Positions 46,318 through 58,117 are shown, counted from the stretch's first letter. The stretch: DNA of 64,000 nt from Rhodosorus marinus (GCA_029953675.1 JAMWBK010000006.1:1798001-1862000), one strand, 5' to 3'. Program-made: numbers and translations. The notes: a model not told the origin generated them from the sequence alone.

Positions 46318-47538
46318 GCTGTGAACCACCGTTCTTCCTCCTATTTCCTCTCAAAACAAACGAGCCTTTCTCTCCACCAAAAAAAAAACCTAAAAAACTT
46401 CAACTCCCCACTCCAATGGGTTCGTTACTTCACGTAATTCTGCTCTACAGAATATTCAAAATAAGATAAGGAAAGACCAAGAAGAAGAAGAAAACCCAAA
46501 GAAACCCCTTCAGCTGCAAATCACCATCTTCAACGAGCTTTCCTCTCACCATTCCCACCCACAGTCTCCTCTTCATCAATCCCATTTGACCTCCAAAAAC
46601 CTATGTCCCCACCAATGCCAAAGCCCAATCGAGAAAAGAAGCGGAAAAAAAGAAAAAAAGGAGAAACCGAGAAACACCCTCGATTTTCACCACCAAACCA
46701 ACTTATAACCAATCCGAACCTTTTTTTTACATGTTTTTACAGCATTCCTCATCGAACCTTTCTAATCAATGCCAAAAACCCCGTTTTTGAAACTGTCCTT
46801 GACTAAAGTTTTATATTTTCATACTCGTATTTTTATTGTATTTTTAGTTTACATATATAGTTTAGTTTAATTAATAAACGATATGATGACTTCACCGGTT
46901 GCGAACCTGAAATCATCCAAAATGTATTTCTTTTTAATATTAATCTGGTCACCTGGGTGGGTTGCATATGTTTTCTAAAAACTTTATTCCTAATAGTCGC
47001 TACAACGGGCAGAAGCACGGATATGCTTTTGTCAATAATTGTTACATTGCTTTTGGGGCACTAAGCTTGATTTTTTGCGCATAAAAATCCGGGGTTGAGA
47101 ATCGCACCAGTTTTTACGTATTTCAATGATCTGGCTACGCGATCATATCGAAAACAATTTAGTTGGTTGTTGGCTAGGTAGTACTAAGTATGGAGTTAGT
47201 ACGCACTATCGGTGGAATCGCCGGTGTTGCGGGGAGGATTTGGTATGCGCTCTGTTGTTGCTCAGCCTTGTTCAGTTTCGTGGTGTATTGCGCGAAATTT
47301 AGAATAAGATGCGCACACTAAGCGCCTTCGTTGAGATAGGCCCAACCCCGCTGTTGTGATTTGAATAGAATGCGTTCGTTGACTCTGTTATTTTCCACCC
47401 TGTTGCACGGGTTCCTGTACAAGGTCCTCATGGTGCCTCCATGACTTCAGTTAATAAGCACTTTACAGAGTTAATAGCAGTAGTCCGGAAAGAGAAAAAG
47501 GGAGAAACTGAAACGCACAAAATTCTATAACAATTGGA
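46318..47538. other. Intergenic region
   Basis: C/A-rich 46380-46720 followed by AT-rich 46800-46990. A possible 43-residue membrane ORF at 47190-47321 is listed separately. Nothing else is supported. Confidence 0.45.
47190..47321 (+). CDS. Possible 43-aa single-helix membrane microprotein
   Basis: An ATG-to-TAA frame of 43 codons. It starts MELVRTIGGIAGVAGRIW and continues with a Cys-rich hydrophobic helix (YALCCCSALFSFVVYC), ending basic (AKFRIRCAH). A donor-like GTATGC occurs inside it, so it could instead be a first exon. It lies between two minus-strand genes. There is no family match; the composition is all that supports it. Confidence 0.22.
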   Translation: MELVRTIGGIAGVAGRIWYALCCCSALFSFVVYCAKFRIRCAH

Positions 47539-50371
47539 TTAAAAGTCCCACTCGATCGTTGTGGGGTCTTCCTGTTCCCTGCCCTGCTCGTCGACAAGAG
47601 CTTGATAGCGTTGCAGCAGCTTGTGAAACGAATCTGATGATAAGTAGTCAACGATTTCTGGCAAGTCTTCCTCGAGCATGTCCCAGTCAAGCCCCTCTCC
47701 AGTGGAGAAGTCCAGTGAGTTCATGAAGTTGATGTACTTCTCTTCCTGGCGCACGTCGGTGTAGTGCAGGAACTCGTCGTCAAAGTCAGCACTGTCAACC
47801 TCCTCGTCCGGATTATGTGATCGCCAAATCGAGTGGATACCGCCCTCCAGATTCTCGTAAGTCAGCAATGAAGAGCCAGAGAGCGCTTCAATTCTCACGA
47901 ACTCTAGACGTAGGAGTTCTGCGACGGAACGTCTTTCTGCCGAAGATTTGCTTGTGCAAGAAGAAACGAGTAGACACAGATCCTTCAAGACGAAACCCGG
48001 GACATAACGTGCTAGATTTCAATATCTCCGACACAAAGGCAACCAGTAAGTATCGACGGTAAGCTGCTTACCTTTGAGAACTCATTTTCATCGAGTTGCG
48101 GTGGTGGGCTGTCCCTTATAGCGTTCATGATCAGAATAGGATTTCTCGAAGCCTTGAAAGGGTCTTGGCCCGTGGCGAGTTTATAGACAAGCATGCCAAA
48201 TGACCATATGTCGGACTGCGGCAGAATTCATTCATCGTCAGCTACACGGTTGCGACCAACCCCAAAATGTCGCATGATTCGAAAGGGAACTGTACCTCTT
48301 TCGTGTACAAGTTGTCGAAGATGGCTTCCGGGGCAGTATACAGAAGAGCATCACCGCCAACCTTGCTTCCATCGACTTCAAACGTTGCGAGCTTGATGCA
48401 ACCACAGGGGCTCAGCTTGACTCGAGTCGGATCCATGCTCCTTCATGAGAAATGAACAAAACAGTTCGTCAACCAACTAGACCTACCTTCTGGATACACT
48501 CGGATTGTCATCTTTGTCTTGGAACTTGTACTTCAAAATGGTGCCACGATGGTGCAGCGAAGACAAGTGCAGAAGGAGACACTTGACCACAATTCTCAGC
48601 TCCTTCTCAGGTAGTTTTTGCTTTTCTGCCAGCAAATCCTTCATAGTTATGCAGCAGTTGACATTCAGCAGTTCTCCGCCAGATAGACTATCAAATAGAT
48701 CACCTCTGGATCCGAGGAGGTCTCTGCTGCTGCCGAAATCACTCTTCTCATCACCTGTCTCGCGGGTCAAGGCCTCTGCGTTTCCGAGCAGGATCAGATG
48801 TCCAGGGGGGCGGGGCGGGGGGGGGTGGTTAGAGTCAAAAGCCAATCGTACTAGAAGGACTACTCGTTGAAGACTACTGCGATAGGCTACTGATGCTGAG
48901 CTTACCTCCTTCACTGCTTCGGGCTAGCTCCTCCGCCTTTATTGCAGCTTTCTCGTCTAGAACGTCTCCAAACTGAACACTTCGTTCATCGGGATCCACA
49001 ATTCGTCTTTTAAAGAAGGGATGCGTTACGAGGTCACTTGCAGATGGTCTGTCAGATGGTATACGCTGGCAGCAAACTGCTACTAGATCTCGAAACTCCT
49101 AGTTCCAGAGTGAACAAGGACAATCAACGAGTAAGAACCCGCAGGCAAACTCCGGACTTTCAAGAAGTCCCCCAGCAACCATCTACTTCAAGCAAACATT
49201 TGTCATCATTCAGTAAAACACCGGTATCCACACTGTGTAAGAACCAACTGCCGACCAGAGCCGACTTGGTTCGTCTTGTTTCTCATTGGACGTGATTCCG
49301 TATGACGCTGGGGGGATGTAGTGTGACCAAACTCGGCTCGGCCAAGTGTTCCACCGCCAGAACAGTGACGCTATAGAAGCAATTTGCCTAGCAATTTCCT
49401 CTCCAGAGACAAGGATTCTGGCTATTTCTTACTGCTGAGAAGGACGTGTCCAACCGTGGCGGAGGGATTTTGGGGATTTGAAGCAGAGCTTCCATCGGGT
49501 GCATTCTTGAATTCGGGGGCGTGCCCATGGCCAGTTCAATAGCTGTTACTCCAAAGGACCAAATGTCCGCCTGTTTTGAAAGGAATAGGTGGATTGAGAG
49601 AACGGGTTTGTCAGGAAGAGAGGGTCTATTTCATGTGGGTTACCCATTATTCGAACCTTGACGTTATAGTTGTTCTCTGCGATAACCTCCGGAGCAGTCC
49701 AGTAGGGGGAGCCCACTAGTGTGTTCCTCGCCTGTTTTGTTTGTGTAAGTTGACCCGCGACTCCAAAATCAGAGAGTTTGACCTTTCCGCTTCGCGAGAT
49801 CAAGATATTGCCGCATTTTAAGTCCCTAGGAGACGGCGGATTGCGCAACGCGAGAGAAAATCAGCAGTCTGAGATCAGCTATAAACGGACGATGAAGGAT
49901 CAAGTCCTTACCGATGGATTTTCCCTTCCCTATGAAGGTACACAAGTCCGTTCAACAAATCGAACAGAATAGTTGCGCAAAACTGTTCGGACACACTGGG
50001 CACTATCTGAATAGTCTTATCCAAAGAACCACCGTCCATGAACTCCATAACTATCCACAAAACAGATCCTCGGACGTACGAAGTGTAATATTCCACCACA
50101 GATGGCAGGTTCAATTGCTTCATCATGTTGACCTCCTTCTGCAGCTCCTGCACCCATCAACAACCAAATGAAGCGTTAGAACAACTATGCAACGTACCGA
50201 ATATTCAATAACCAAACGAAGAAAAGAACTACGTTGTACCTCAATCTCCTCCGGACATTTCTCCAAGTCGATCGCCTTCAACGCAACGACTTTACCCGTA
50301 TCCTGTTCCAAACCACTATAAACCTTTCCATAGGTTCCAAACCCAACACATTCTACCGGTTTGTACTTCAT
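47539..50371 (-). CDS. Ste20/GCK-type protein kinase fused to a C-lobe-only pseudokinase
   Basis: Nine exons, 50371-50240, 50147-49912, 49825-49657, 49570-49433, 49098-48906, 48775-48487, 48440-48296, 48215-48072 and 47982-47539, sum to 629 aa exactly. Kinase 1 is complete: glycine loop G10FGTYG15, VALK32, HRD124LKCGN129, D142FG, and the Ste20-type GSPYWTAPE ending near 169. ADIWSFG and [13 protein letters not shown] follow. After a short linker a second kinase-like unit begins at the hinge/helix D level ([11 protein letters not shown]) and continues as [52 protein letters not shown] and a helix-I-like [12 protein letters not shown]. It keeps APE and DxWSxG but has no HRD, no DFG and no N-lobe. 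The acidic C-terminus ends EWDF. Intron 4 is long (334 nt) and intron 6 very short (46 nt). Confidence 0.9.
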
Positions 50372-51642
50372 CTCGTTTCTACATCTACCTTCTCAGAACT
50401 TCAAGGAAACTGAGCAAGCCCACCAACGCTCCACACAAAGCCGATGAACGCTTCCAAAGGTCAGCAAGCTTCACCAAGCCAAGGTTGTGAGTGAATACCC
50501 CAGTAAACTAAACTCCTTCGTCTTCAGCAAACTCGCAGAACTTGCGAAAGCCCCTTTACCCTTCGTCAATCGAGCACGTCCCCCAAAGTCCTTCCTGCTC
50601 AGTATTGAAGAAGAAATCAGTTCTTGAGGACGCAGCTTGCCGAAACCATCTGACACCATTACCAAAACAAGACGAAGAGAGAGAACACCAGTGAAGCACA
50701 GAGTCAATGTCCTTGGTCCTTCATCCAGTTCATGAAATAACTGAAGTTTTGGTCAAGGAGGGGGGAGCGCTTTCTCTCCTCTGAGAACACAGACGTTTTA
50801 TTAAAAGGAGAGAAATAGATGACAGCTTTGCCCTCTAAAGGAGCAACGCTAGAAGCGATTGTTCTTTCCAGGTCGAAGAGGAGTTGTTTGATGAGGAAAA
50901 AGGCAACCTCTCAGACGAAGTGCGCGGCTTGGAAGAACTTCCGAGCGGGGCTGGCTCCAGTGCGTCGGTTGATGTTATGGAAAAAAGCCGGGGAAGGGTT
51001 TCCGCTGGAGGTTAAGTCAAGCAAGTTGCGAGCGCGATCTGATTCAAGTTATGGGGAGGAAATGAAGGGCAGAGACAGAGGGTCTGCAGATAGCAGCCAA
51101 AAGTTAGTCCGAAGAAAAGCTAGCCGTGTCATCAACCGAAAAGGATCAGCAAGCAATAATCGAGGTTGCCCAAATTTCAGCCCATCAAATATCGTTTTTC
51201 GGCGAAATCAGTATTCTGCGAATCACCACCCTCGTCTCCTTAGCCTAGTTTAATTTGCCCTTCTTGCGTATCCTTAGCGCTACACTCTGCAGCTAAAGCA
51301 AAGAGGCTTACCCACTATCACATGATTCCAGATATCATGGAATCCGTAATAAGCATCAAGCTCTGTTTTTCGCAACCGCTCGTGGTGGTTCCCCACTTCA
51401 TGCATTCTGCACGCCATTGAAGAACTTCTTTACAATGCTGCGCGACGCGATTGAGTCGCAGTGCAACAACAGGCTAGGTGGAAGCCAGAGCGTTATATAT
51501 ACATCCTTGTCTTCTATTCTAAAGATCGGACTATGTCTGCTTCTGAACATGCGGACTTCGCGTAGCTCAGCTGATGCGCTGGGTTTGCGTTCCCGCGCGT
51601 TCCTTTTTGGACCAGTACAAGCAAGTTTTCTCTGCTACAACC
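50372..51642. other. Intergenic region
   Basis: This is the 5' flank of the kinase gene. A 144-codon plus frame at 50819-51253 begins with an ATG, is Lys/Arg/Ser-rich, and contains an acceptor-like ttctttccag at 50862-50871 opening a different, acidic frame (VEEELFDEEKGNL). A spliced plus-strand gene is possible but no complete model emerges. Confidence 0.4.
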
Positions 51643-52701
51643 TTAATTGTCCTCGTCCTTAGTTTCCCAATCAGCAGCTTGTATGTCGCTAATGTGCCAG
51701 TGCCTCAGCGCGTCCCTCTCTGGGTGATCCTTTTGGAACTGTGCTATGACCATCTTCTTCTCCTCCTCAGAGAGCTCCGAGACATAGTGCTCAAGCGCAT
51801 TTGGTCGACGAGGTAAAGGTATGTATGTGTTCCTAGGGATGTTCTCGGATAACCTTATGGCTTTTCTTCTCTTCATCTCCTCTTCCACTGCTTGGGGAAC
51901 TGTTGGATTATAAACTGGTCTCTTGATCAACTTGATCTGTTGGTAACGAATCCAGTAGCAAACGCCAGGGTCAGCAAAAAAAAACGCTACTAAAGTGAAA
52001 GAAAGATGTAGAAGCGTTCTGAGTACCTTCAGATTGATACGCGTCTGGAGCTGTTTGAAGATATCATCGAGAATGTGTTCGCCTGTATTGAGAGGAAGCA
52101 TGGTCCACTCGAAGATCACCTGTCCCCTTTTACAAACAGCTACGTACCCAGCTATATTTCCTTTTCCTTTGCCCATTTTTACCTCGGCGGGCTTTTTCGA
52201 GTACGGAAAGTGAGGAAAGACATGTCGCCACAGCTGGATCATTCAAGGAGATGATAGTCAAGAGTCAGAGCGGATCCTCATCATAAAGTACTAAGCATGC
52301 GAACTCCCCCAGAAGCTACCTTGACCCTCTTCGTTCCGTCTGAATCTGTTGACGAACGCAGCAATTTGATAAGCGTCGCCTGAGAAGCTTGTAAACACTT
52401 CTGCTCTAGGGTATAGAATCCGAGGTCCTTCCGCCGAGGGTGGTTGCCGACAACCTGAGGGAAGCGTTGGATTTTTTCAAGTCAGGGTAAGCAGATTCTC
52501 GGTATGCCCGCATCCGCAAACAAATCTCTGGATCCAAGATCGATCTCGCCAAAGTCCGGTTCAAAACAAAAGCGCTCATACCTTCAATCCATAATCGCCA
52601 AACCGCAAGACGCTCTCCCTTTCAGCACTAACGTCACGCTCCCATCGCTGAAACCGATGCTTCATCTTCGACGGCTGGGGTCTCAACTGCCGTCCGGCCA
52701 T
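51643..52701 (-). CDS. Mitochondrial-type large ribosomal protein uL16
   Basis: Exons 52701-52582, 52454-52320, 52233-52027 and 51936-51643 (251 aa, exact sum). uL16 hallmarks are LRFGDYGLK at the end of exon 1, [19 protein letters not shown] followed by [14 protein letters not shown], and GQVIFEW. The third intron (90 nt, GTACTC...TTACCAACAG) is stop-free and in frame, so an unspliced frame runs through it with a false [10 protein letters not shown] insert. The splice joins RINLK to IKLIKRPVY, matching the KLPIKTKFV-type family end. A C-terminal extension of about 90 charged residues ([13 protein letters not shown]...DWETKDEDN) exceeds bacterial uL16. uL16 sits at the central protuberance/A-site region of the large subunit. 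Mitochondrial rather than plastid origin is inferred, since red-algal plastids encode their own rpl16. Confidence 0.92.
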
Positions 52702-53370
52702 CGCGTCAGCCTAACTCGAACGAACCAAAACGAGTCGTTCAAACGCAAGGTAGTTCTCCTCTCCAAATCAACAGTGCTACCAATGCATGAAAGGGAAAAT
52801 AACTCCTCCTTCTCCTAGCTGTCCAAACCGCCCTCCGCTTCCTGAGAATCCGTGTGAGAGATCAGATTTCTCTCCTGCAGTCCTGCTCTCTCGTTTCTCA
52901 TACGAACATAACAACCGATCAAGGAGAAACTAGGACGCTTGACATAAAAAACGATCAGACGGATCCTCAACTAAAGACTTTCTAGCTTCGCCAGCTCCCA
53001 ATTTTCCGCTCAAGGACAATCCCAATTTCCATCTCCTCGAGCTCCATCAGAAGACCTTCGGAGAATAGATGAGGGAGGTGGGGATTTGGGAGTCGACCAG
53101 TCTGTTGGATCGGATAGAGTTTCTATGATGGTCGGTCTTAAGCCAGGTTTTTGTTGAAGTAAATCTGGTTTAACAATGGTACGTTTTAAAACTGAAATGC
53201 CAGACTATACTCTGTTTGATCTTCATCAATTAAAAAGTCATTTTCGGGGCGTTTTGTGAACCGTTTCCGATTCGACTGCGCGGCAGGTGGTCTCGGAAAC
53301 TGTCGCCGCCATCGTAATCTCGGTTTATGGCCTGAGACGTTCGTACAAGATCGCTTTGAGAGGCGAAAAT

Positions 53371-53748
53371 ATGCTTCGCAAAGCCGTGTAAGTACTCATC
53401 CATTTTGTACCGTTAGTGCGGTGTAGACGGCCTGGGTCGTAGAGCTGGTTCCTTTGTCGGGTTGCCGGTGCGCAAACTAATACACAGACCTATTCATGGG
53501 AACGGACTACAGGAGACGGCCGGTTGCATACCCAGAATCGCAGTTTACCTGGTCGCGACTGTTTATGAGGAAGATCTTCAAAGTTGGACTAAATCTTGCC
53601 CTGCGGGTGGAATCGATTAGAAGTGAGAATATCCGCTGAAAAAAAACACAGCTTAGGACCTCTATACTACTTCCTAGGGGCATTTAGGAGGGTTCTCGAT
53701 CTTGCGACTGGACCTGGTGGAAGGATCGAATTATCTTTCGCCAGTTGA
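53371..53748 (+). CDS. Possible small basic protein (65 aa), three exons
   Basis: The model 53371-53387, 53513-53622 and 53678-53748 closes at 66 codons. It starts MLRKAV and splices to RRPVAYPESQFTWSRLFMRK, then LALRVESIRRAFRRVLDLATG and an end at SFAS. The final intron (55 nt, GTGAGA...CTTCCTAG) preserves frame. An alternative starts at ATG 53496 with the same downstream frame. High Arg content and an MLR start suggest a mitochondrial or ribosomal component, but no family is recognised. Confidence 0.38.
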
Positions 53749-53921
53749 TGTTGATGCGTGTGGCAATATTATGTTCTCATCACGATTTCTGAGCTTGTAA
53801 CTTCCGCGCTTTCGTGCGGTTTTTTTTTTTGGCAGGTCGCATTGGGCGGCGATCCTCACTCGCAGCAGCTAAACCGGAGTCTAAGGATCGGGGTCGAGGG
53901 TCCGTATCCGAGAAAAGTGAA

Positions 53922-53972
53922 CAGAAACCCAACTAGATCTCGGAACCGGACTGATCTAGTTGGCTGTTTCTG
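53922..53972. repeat. Bulged ~18-bp hairpin
   Basis: Left arm 53922-53939 (cagaaacccaactagatc) pairs with 53953-53972 (gatctagttggctgtttctg), leaving a 2-nt bulge and a 13-nt loop. It lies 174 bp past the PA-TM-RING stop (minus) and also 174 bp past the end of the small plus-strand candidate. Confidence 0.8.
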
Positions 53973-54145
53973 CTAACTTAAGAGACAGACTCAAGCGATT
54001 CTAACTGTAATCTACACGATGGGGTTTTAATGTTCGAACTAGGTATAGTGAGATTGAGATATATCTGCCATTTTATGTACAATCAAAGAAAAAGTCACTC
54101 GTCCTTCCTAAGTTTCACTAGGAACTCATGCTCATCGTGTGTATT

Positions 54146-55366
54146 CTACACGAGGTCCGCAGTTGCTCCATACGATGTTAGAGGCTCAGAGGAGCTGAGC
54201 AATGGCAGGGAACGCTTGCAGAGTGGACACTCATTGGATTTTTTGAGCCATGAATCTATACAGTCGCTGTGATAAAGATGTGCGCAGAACAATTCCCGGC
54301 ATTGATCGCCATCAACAATGTCATCGAGGCATATCTGTTAGAACAGGGTGTGTTAGCGACGAGGCTACCAACTGGACTTGATCGTATGAGCAGTTCAAGA
54401 TGTCTTAATTACTCACCGAGCATATTCGCGGCCCGTGCTCTTCATCGTCACCGGCTTTTTTGCGAAAAGTGAGTAATGTTAGTTGTTTGATCAGCCGCAT
54501 TCTTCGTCCAAGCGCGGTTTCCACCATGGAGTCATAGGACGTTATTCTCTGCAGCCTCTGTGAGCGGCGAATAGTGAGGGTGCGCTTCAACTTAGAGAGC
54601 TATGGAGAGGCCGAGATCAGAATAGTCGTTCTTACCGCTGCTATACAGATTAAGATCTGCAGGAAGAACCAGAAACAAGCGCCACGTAGAAGAGTCCATT
54701 GTAAAGCACCACCGTAAGACCAGTACAGAAAATCTTCGCCTAGGATAAGCAAGGACAAGCTCTTCATTCGGCATCTCAAAATTGCCTCCCAGTCCGTGCT
54801 ACTCAGGACTGCCGAAGGAAAATCGATCCGCTCCACCTCTTGATCCACTGACTCTTCAAGAACCGTTTCGCCTAGCCCCGCAAAAAGTAGGCCGGACGCT
54901 CCTGCGCGCTTTGCAAGCCTCGCCTTATCGGCTCTCGAACAATTTCCACCCTCTCTTACGAGCACGAAAAAGTTCTTTGAACACTTTTCGGGCAGGGCAG
55001 ACACGATATCCTCCTCATCGCAACCATATGAGGGTATTGAGCCTGAGGCCCCTCTTTGAGAGGCAATATAAACGGTCGAAAAGTAGCCTACGTTAAGCAG
55101 ATTCGGCGGAGACACCTCTACCGTACTCAACACAAGTCGAAGATTCTTACACCTTTGGTTTACGTCGTGACAAACGAAAAAGAGGAAGACGGGTTTAGGA
55201 ATGCCCCAGATAAACTCCCAAACCAGAAAAAAGATTACCTCAGTCCAGATTTTTGCAGTGCAACTCACTTTTCTGCGCCATCCTCAAGGATGAACCCACT
55301 CGCCGAGGCTACCAGGAGAAACCAGAACGCTGAGATCCAGTACCGCAGCGGAATATTTACATTCAT
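54146..55366 (-). CDS. PA-TM-RING membrane ubiquitin ligase (RNF13/RMR-like)
   Basis: Exons 55366-55269, 55152-54636, 54599-54417 and 54334-54146 (328 aa, exact sum). Exon 1 is a signal peptide (RYWISAFWFLLVASASG). The lumenal PA domain has NFFVLVREGGNCSRADKARL followed by AKRAGASGLLF. A transmembrane helix (FWFFLQILICIAA) follows, then a basic cytosolic linker. The RING-H2 is formed across the last intron: ICS plus ICLDDIVDGDQCREL, CAHLYHSDCIDSWLKK and NECPLCK. PA-TM-RING ligases sit on endosomes or vacuolar membranes and ubiquitinate or sort cargo bound by the PA domain. The second intron is only 36 nt if the first acceptor (CCATAG) is used; acceptors 9 or 15 nt later also keep frame. Confidence 0.88.
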
Positions 55367-57723
55367 CACGCTTCCCCTTCGGTCAAACGGAACTGAACCT
55401 ATCCTTCGCCTCCATATGACCCATCTCCCACACGTCCAGATCTACTACTTCAAACATAGCAAGATAAACAAAAACTGTATAAAACGTCCGCTTCAATCGA
55501 CAGAAACGGAACATCGCGAATCCCTCCAAACATCCCAATATGAAGATGCAGCTCCGTTCGCACTTCGCTCCCACCCACAACCCACGTCCCCCTCCCCCGC
55601 ACTCGCCATCTCGTCTTGCCAAATACCCCCCGACACCACTTAGCCAAAAAGTTACGTTTGTAGCAACTTCTCCATACTAAAAGATCTCCGATAGTACGAT
55701 ACAGCAATATCCTAAAATACAGTACACATGGTCGACAATTCATGATTTATTTACATTTTAAACTCTTTCGTACATCAGTATGTATCGTATATTATGTAAA
55801 GCTTACGGAGTACCATAATTCCAGCCGTTGGAATCGACAATATGTGAAGTTTTAATTGTTTATGTTTCGCGGGCAGAGATTTTTAGTCGTTTTTTTGCAA
55901 AATAATTTTGCACTGTGGTGGTTGCACGGAGATTGCGTATTTTTCTTTTATTGTAAAAGAATTTTGGAGTGGGAAATATATAGTCTTCCAAGTAGTCCCG
56001 GTGAAGATCTGCTGAACAAGAAATGCGTGCAGATTAAAGTATGTTTTAAGAAGTATGCTTTTTCGTGGAAATGGACGGGGGTGACCTCTCGCGCGAGGTT
56101 TTTTCGGGGTCAGGGTTATTGGATCTTGGACGGGTTTGTGGATCTTGGACGGGTTTGTCCTCTCCGAGCAAGCCTGGGAACCGCTGTTGACATCTGGTGG
56201 CATGTGATCTCAGAGGTGGGAGGGCTACGAAGCTGGCGAGCGTAGCTGGATGTAGCTCTGATTCTCATTGGAGTCATGTCAAGTAGGCGGAGCTTGCATA
56301 GAGATGGAAGGTCCATCGCACCGTGGTGTTCCCTTCACCCCCTCTCAAAGCTGACAAGAGCAAAGAACGTCGTCGTCTTTGGGATAGGTCAGAGCCTTAA
56401 CCAGATATGTAAATCAATGTTTTCATCCGCTACCTGCTCACAGCTTACCCGGAGATGAAAATCGGTGTTGACAGCATCAAGGCCCGTCCAGACTTGACCA
56501 AGGATATGCTTAAAGTCAGAGTCTAGCTACTTTGGCAAGACTGTTGATGCGATCCTAGTGCAAATTACAGCTGTGCCCACCGAAGCTACATTTTTGCCCT
56601 CAATTGTATGTAAATATGCAGACTGTACTTCGGGCTAGCGGTTTTTTGATCGAGTGGTCAGAGTCAAGTTCTTGAAACGCTCGCGTAGTCTTTTCTCTCA
56701 ATTCGTCTGAAAAGTTAAGCACGGGATCGGGCAGGGGACAAGCACAAAACCTGAGAAATTTTCGACCATGAAAACTGGTTTGCACAGCAGCGTGAGTCTA
56801 CTGATAATTAAAGTCAAATCTAATTCCGAGCAATAACACTCGATATGCTTAGTGTGCAACATTCTGATAGTTCGCCTCTAAATATCCACCATATAGCTGT
56901 TTACTTGCATTTCAATCAGATTGGAGCAACAGTGTTCCCTCAGCAGCTATTAAAAGCTTCTAGAAACCGACGCTGGAGGGAGCAAACCGGTCCGATTCGG
57001 TACCGTCACCAAACCGATCTCGTGCCCACCACGCGGTTTTTTTTCTTCAATTTTTTCCCCGGTTCATCTTCCAAATTGATTGGTTTTCAAATGGGACAGT
57101 TGGGACAAGTGCCAAGGACGTAGATCTGGTAATCTGCCTTATCGCAAAAGCTTAAGTAAATTTACAATTATTTGGTATATTTGGGAACTTTTAGTTCTTT
57201 TGAGATGAGCACGTCTAAACTTTAGGAATATTGACGTTAGTGGTGATTGAAAATACTCGTTCTCGTCTGGTTTGTCTCCTCTGCTACTTAGTTGCAGAAT
57301 TCAACCAATCAATTCAAGCCAGATTTTCTCTTGGTATGCCGACATGATCCAGGAAGACTCCGAAGCGCTCGCCATGTGCAAAGATGTGCAGCGGTAGTTG
57401 TGTCCTGAAGCGGAAACTCAATGAGCCTTCTCATCGTGGCGGCAAGGCGGAAAGAATCGCGGCCGATCCACACTATTCACGGCCACTTTCCGTAGGACTG
57501 GTATTGCGACTGCGACTGGGCAGACGCGAATTTCCAAAATGTATTCCTCCGAACTGTTTAAAGAGAATATTTCAGTCATTAAAAGCTATGGAAACATATT
57601 CAGGTTGAGCTATTAAACGATATTAGTTAACGCTGTCCAAGTTGTCAAAATATACTCAGGAACAGAAGGTCCTTGCAAAGGTCCCCCATTAAGTCTACTG
57701 ATAATTATGTTCTCTGCCCAATT
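55367..57723. other. Intergenic region
   Basis: 2.36 kb with no supported gene. A 19-bp tandem duplication lies at 56121-56158. A 129-codon plus frame at 55856-56245 is Phe/Trp-rich and unconvincing. A run of T lies at 57038-57055. Confidence 0.5.
56121..56158. repeat. Perfect 19-bp tandem duplication
   Basis: Two adjacent copies of ggatcttggacgggtttgt (56121-56139, 56140-56158). Confidence 0.9.
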
Positions 57724-58117
57724 TCAAGCTCGCTCCTTGTTGTCAGGCAGCCATCCCGACCAACGTCGCTTGAACACCGGCGCAGGAGATCTCCTCAACG
57801 GTCCTGCACTGTGTTCGCCGCAGACCCAGCCGTCAAGCCATGCTGAGTATCTACCAAAACAGACGAACATATAAAAACCATCCGGTTAACTCCAATATCG
57901 ACAAGCCTAATTGACGCAGAAAAACTTAAGCCGGTCATAAGTTTTCTTACCTCATGGGCTTCATTTTACCAAACCCTTCCGCCATCGTCGAAGTGTCCAA
58001 AGTAATGAAATTTTTCAACTCCGCTGGCACAATTCGTGGACTGATCATCGTCGCAGACCGACTCGTAGCATTCACCATCTGGCACCTCACTCCAGCAACG
58101 AAAGCCAAATCCTCCAT
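57724..58117 (-). CDS. Small probable plastid-targeted protein (97 aa), family unknown
   Basis: Exons 58117-57951 and 57850-57724 with a GTAAGA donor and TTTTGGTAG acceptor; intron 100 nt; 98 codons exactly. The N-terminus MEDLAFVAGVRCQMVNATSR is Ser/Thr/Arg-rich with an early Phe, like red-algal plastid leaders. The mature part is Trp-rich and basic: MKPMRYSAWLDGWVCGEH, then SPAPVFKRRWSGWLPDNKER. I do not recognise it. Trp-rich short plastid proteins of this size can be photosystem or phycobilisome accessories, but that is only a suggestion. Confidence 0.55.

Larger units (their letters stand above)
52702..54145. other. Intergenic region with a possible small gene and a hairpin
   Basis: This lies between the starts and stops of flanking minus-strand genes. 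The possible plus-strand small gene (53371-53748) and the hairpin (53922-53972) are listed separately. A run of T at 53820-53830 follows that candidate's end. Otherwise empty. Confidence 0.45.

Noticed and set aside
51643-52242. Single-exon 199-residue reading of uL16m
   Set aside because: It includes an intron and lacks the conserved N-terminus, which lies in two upstream exons.
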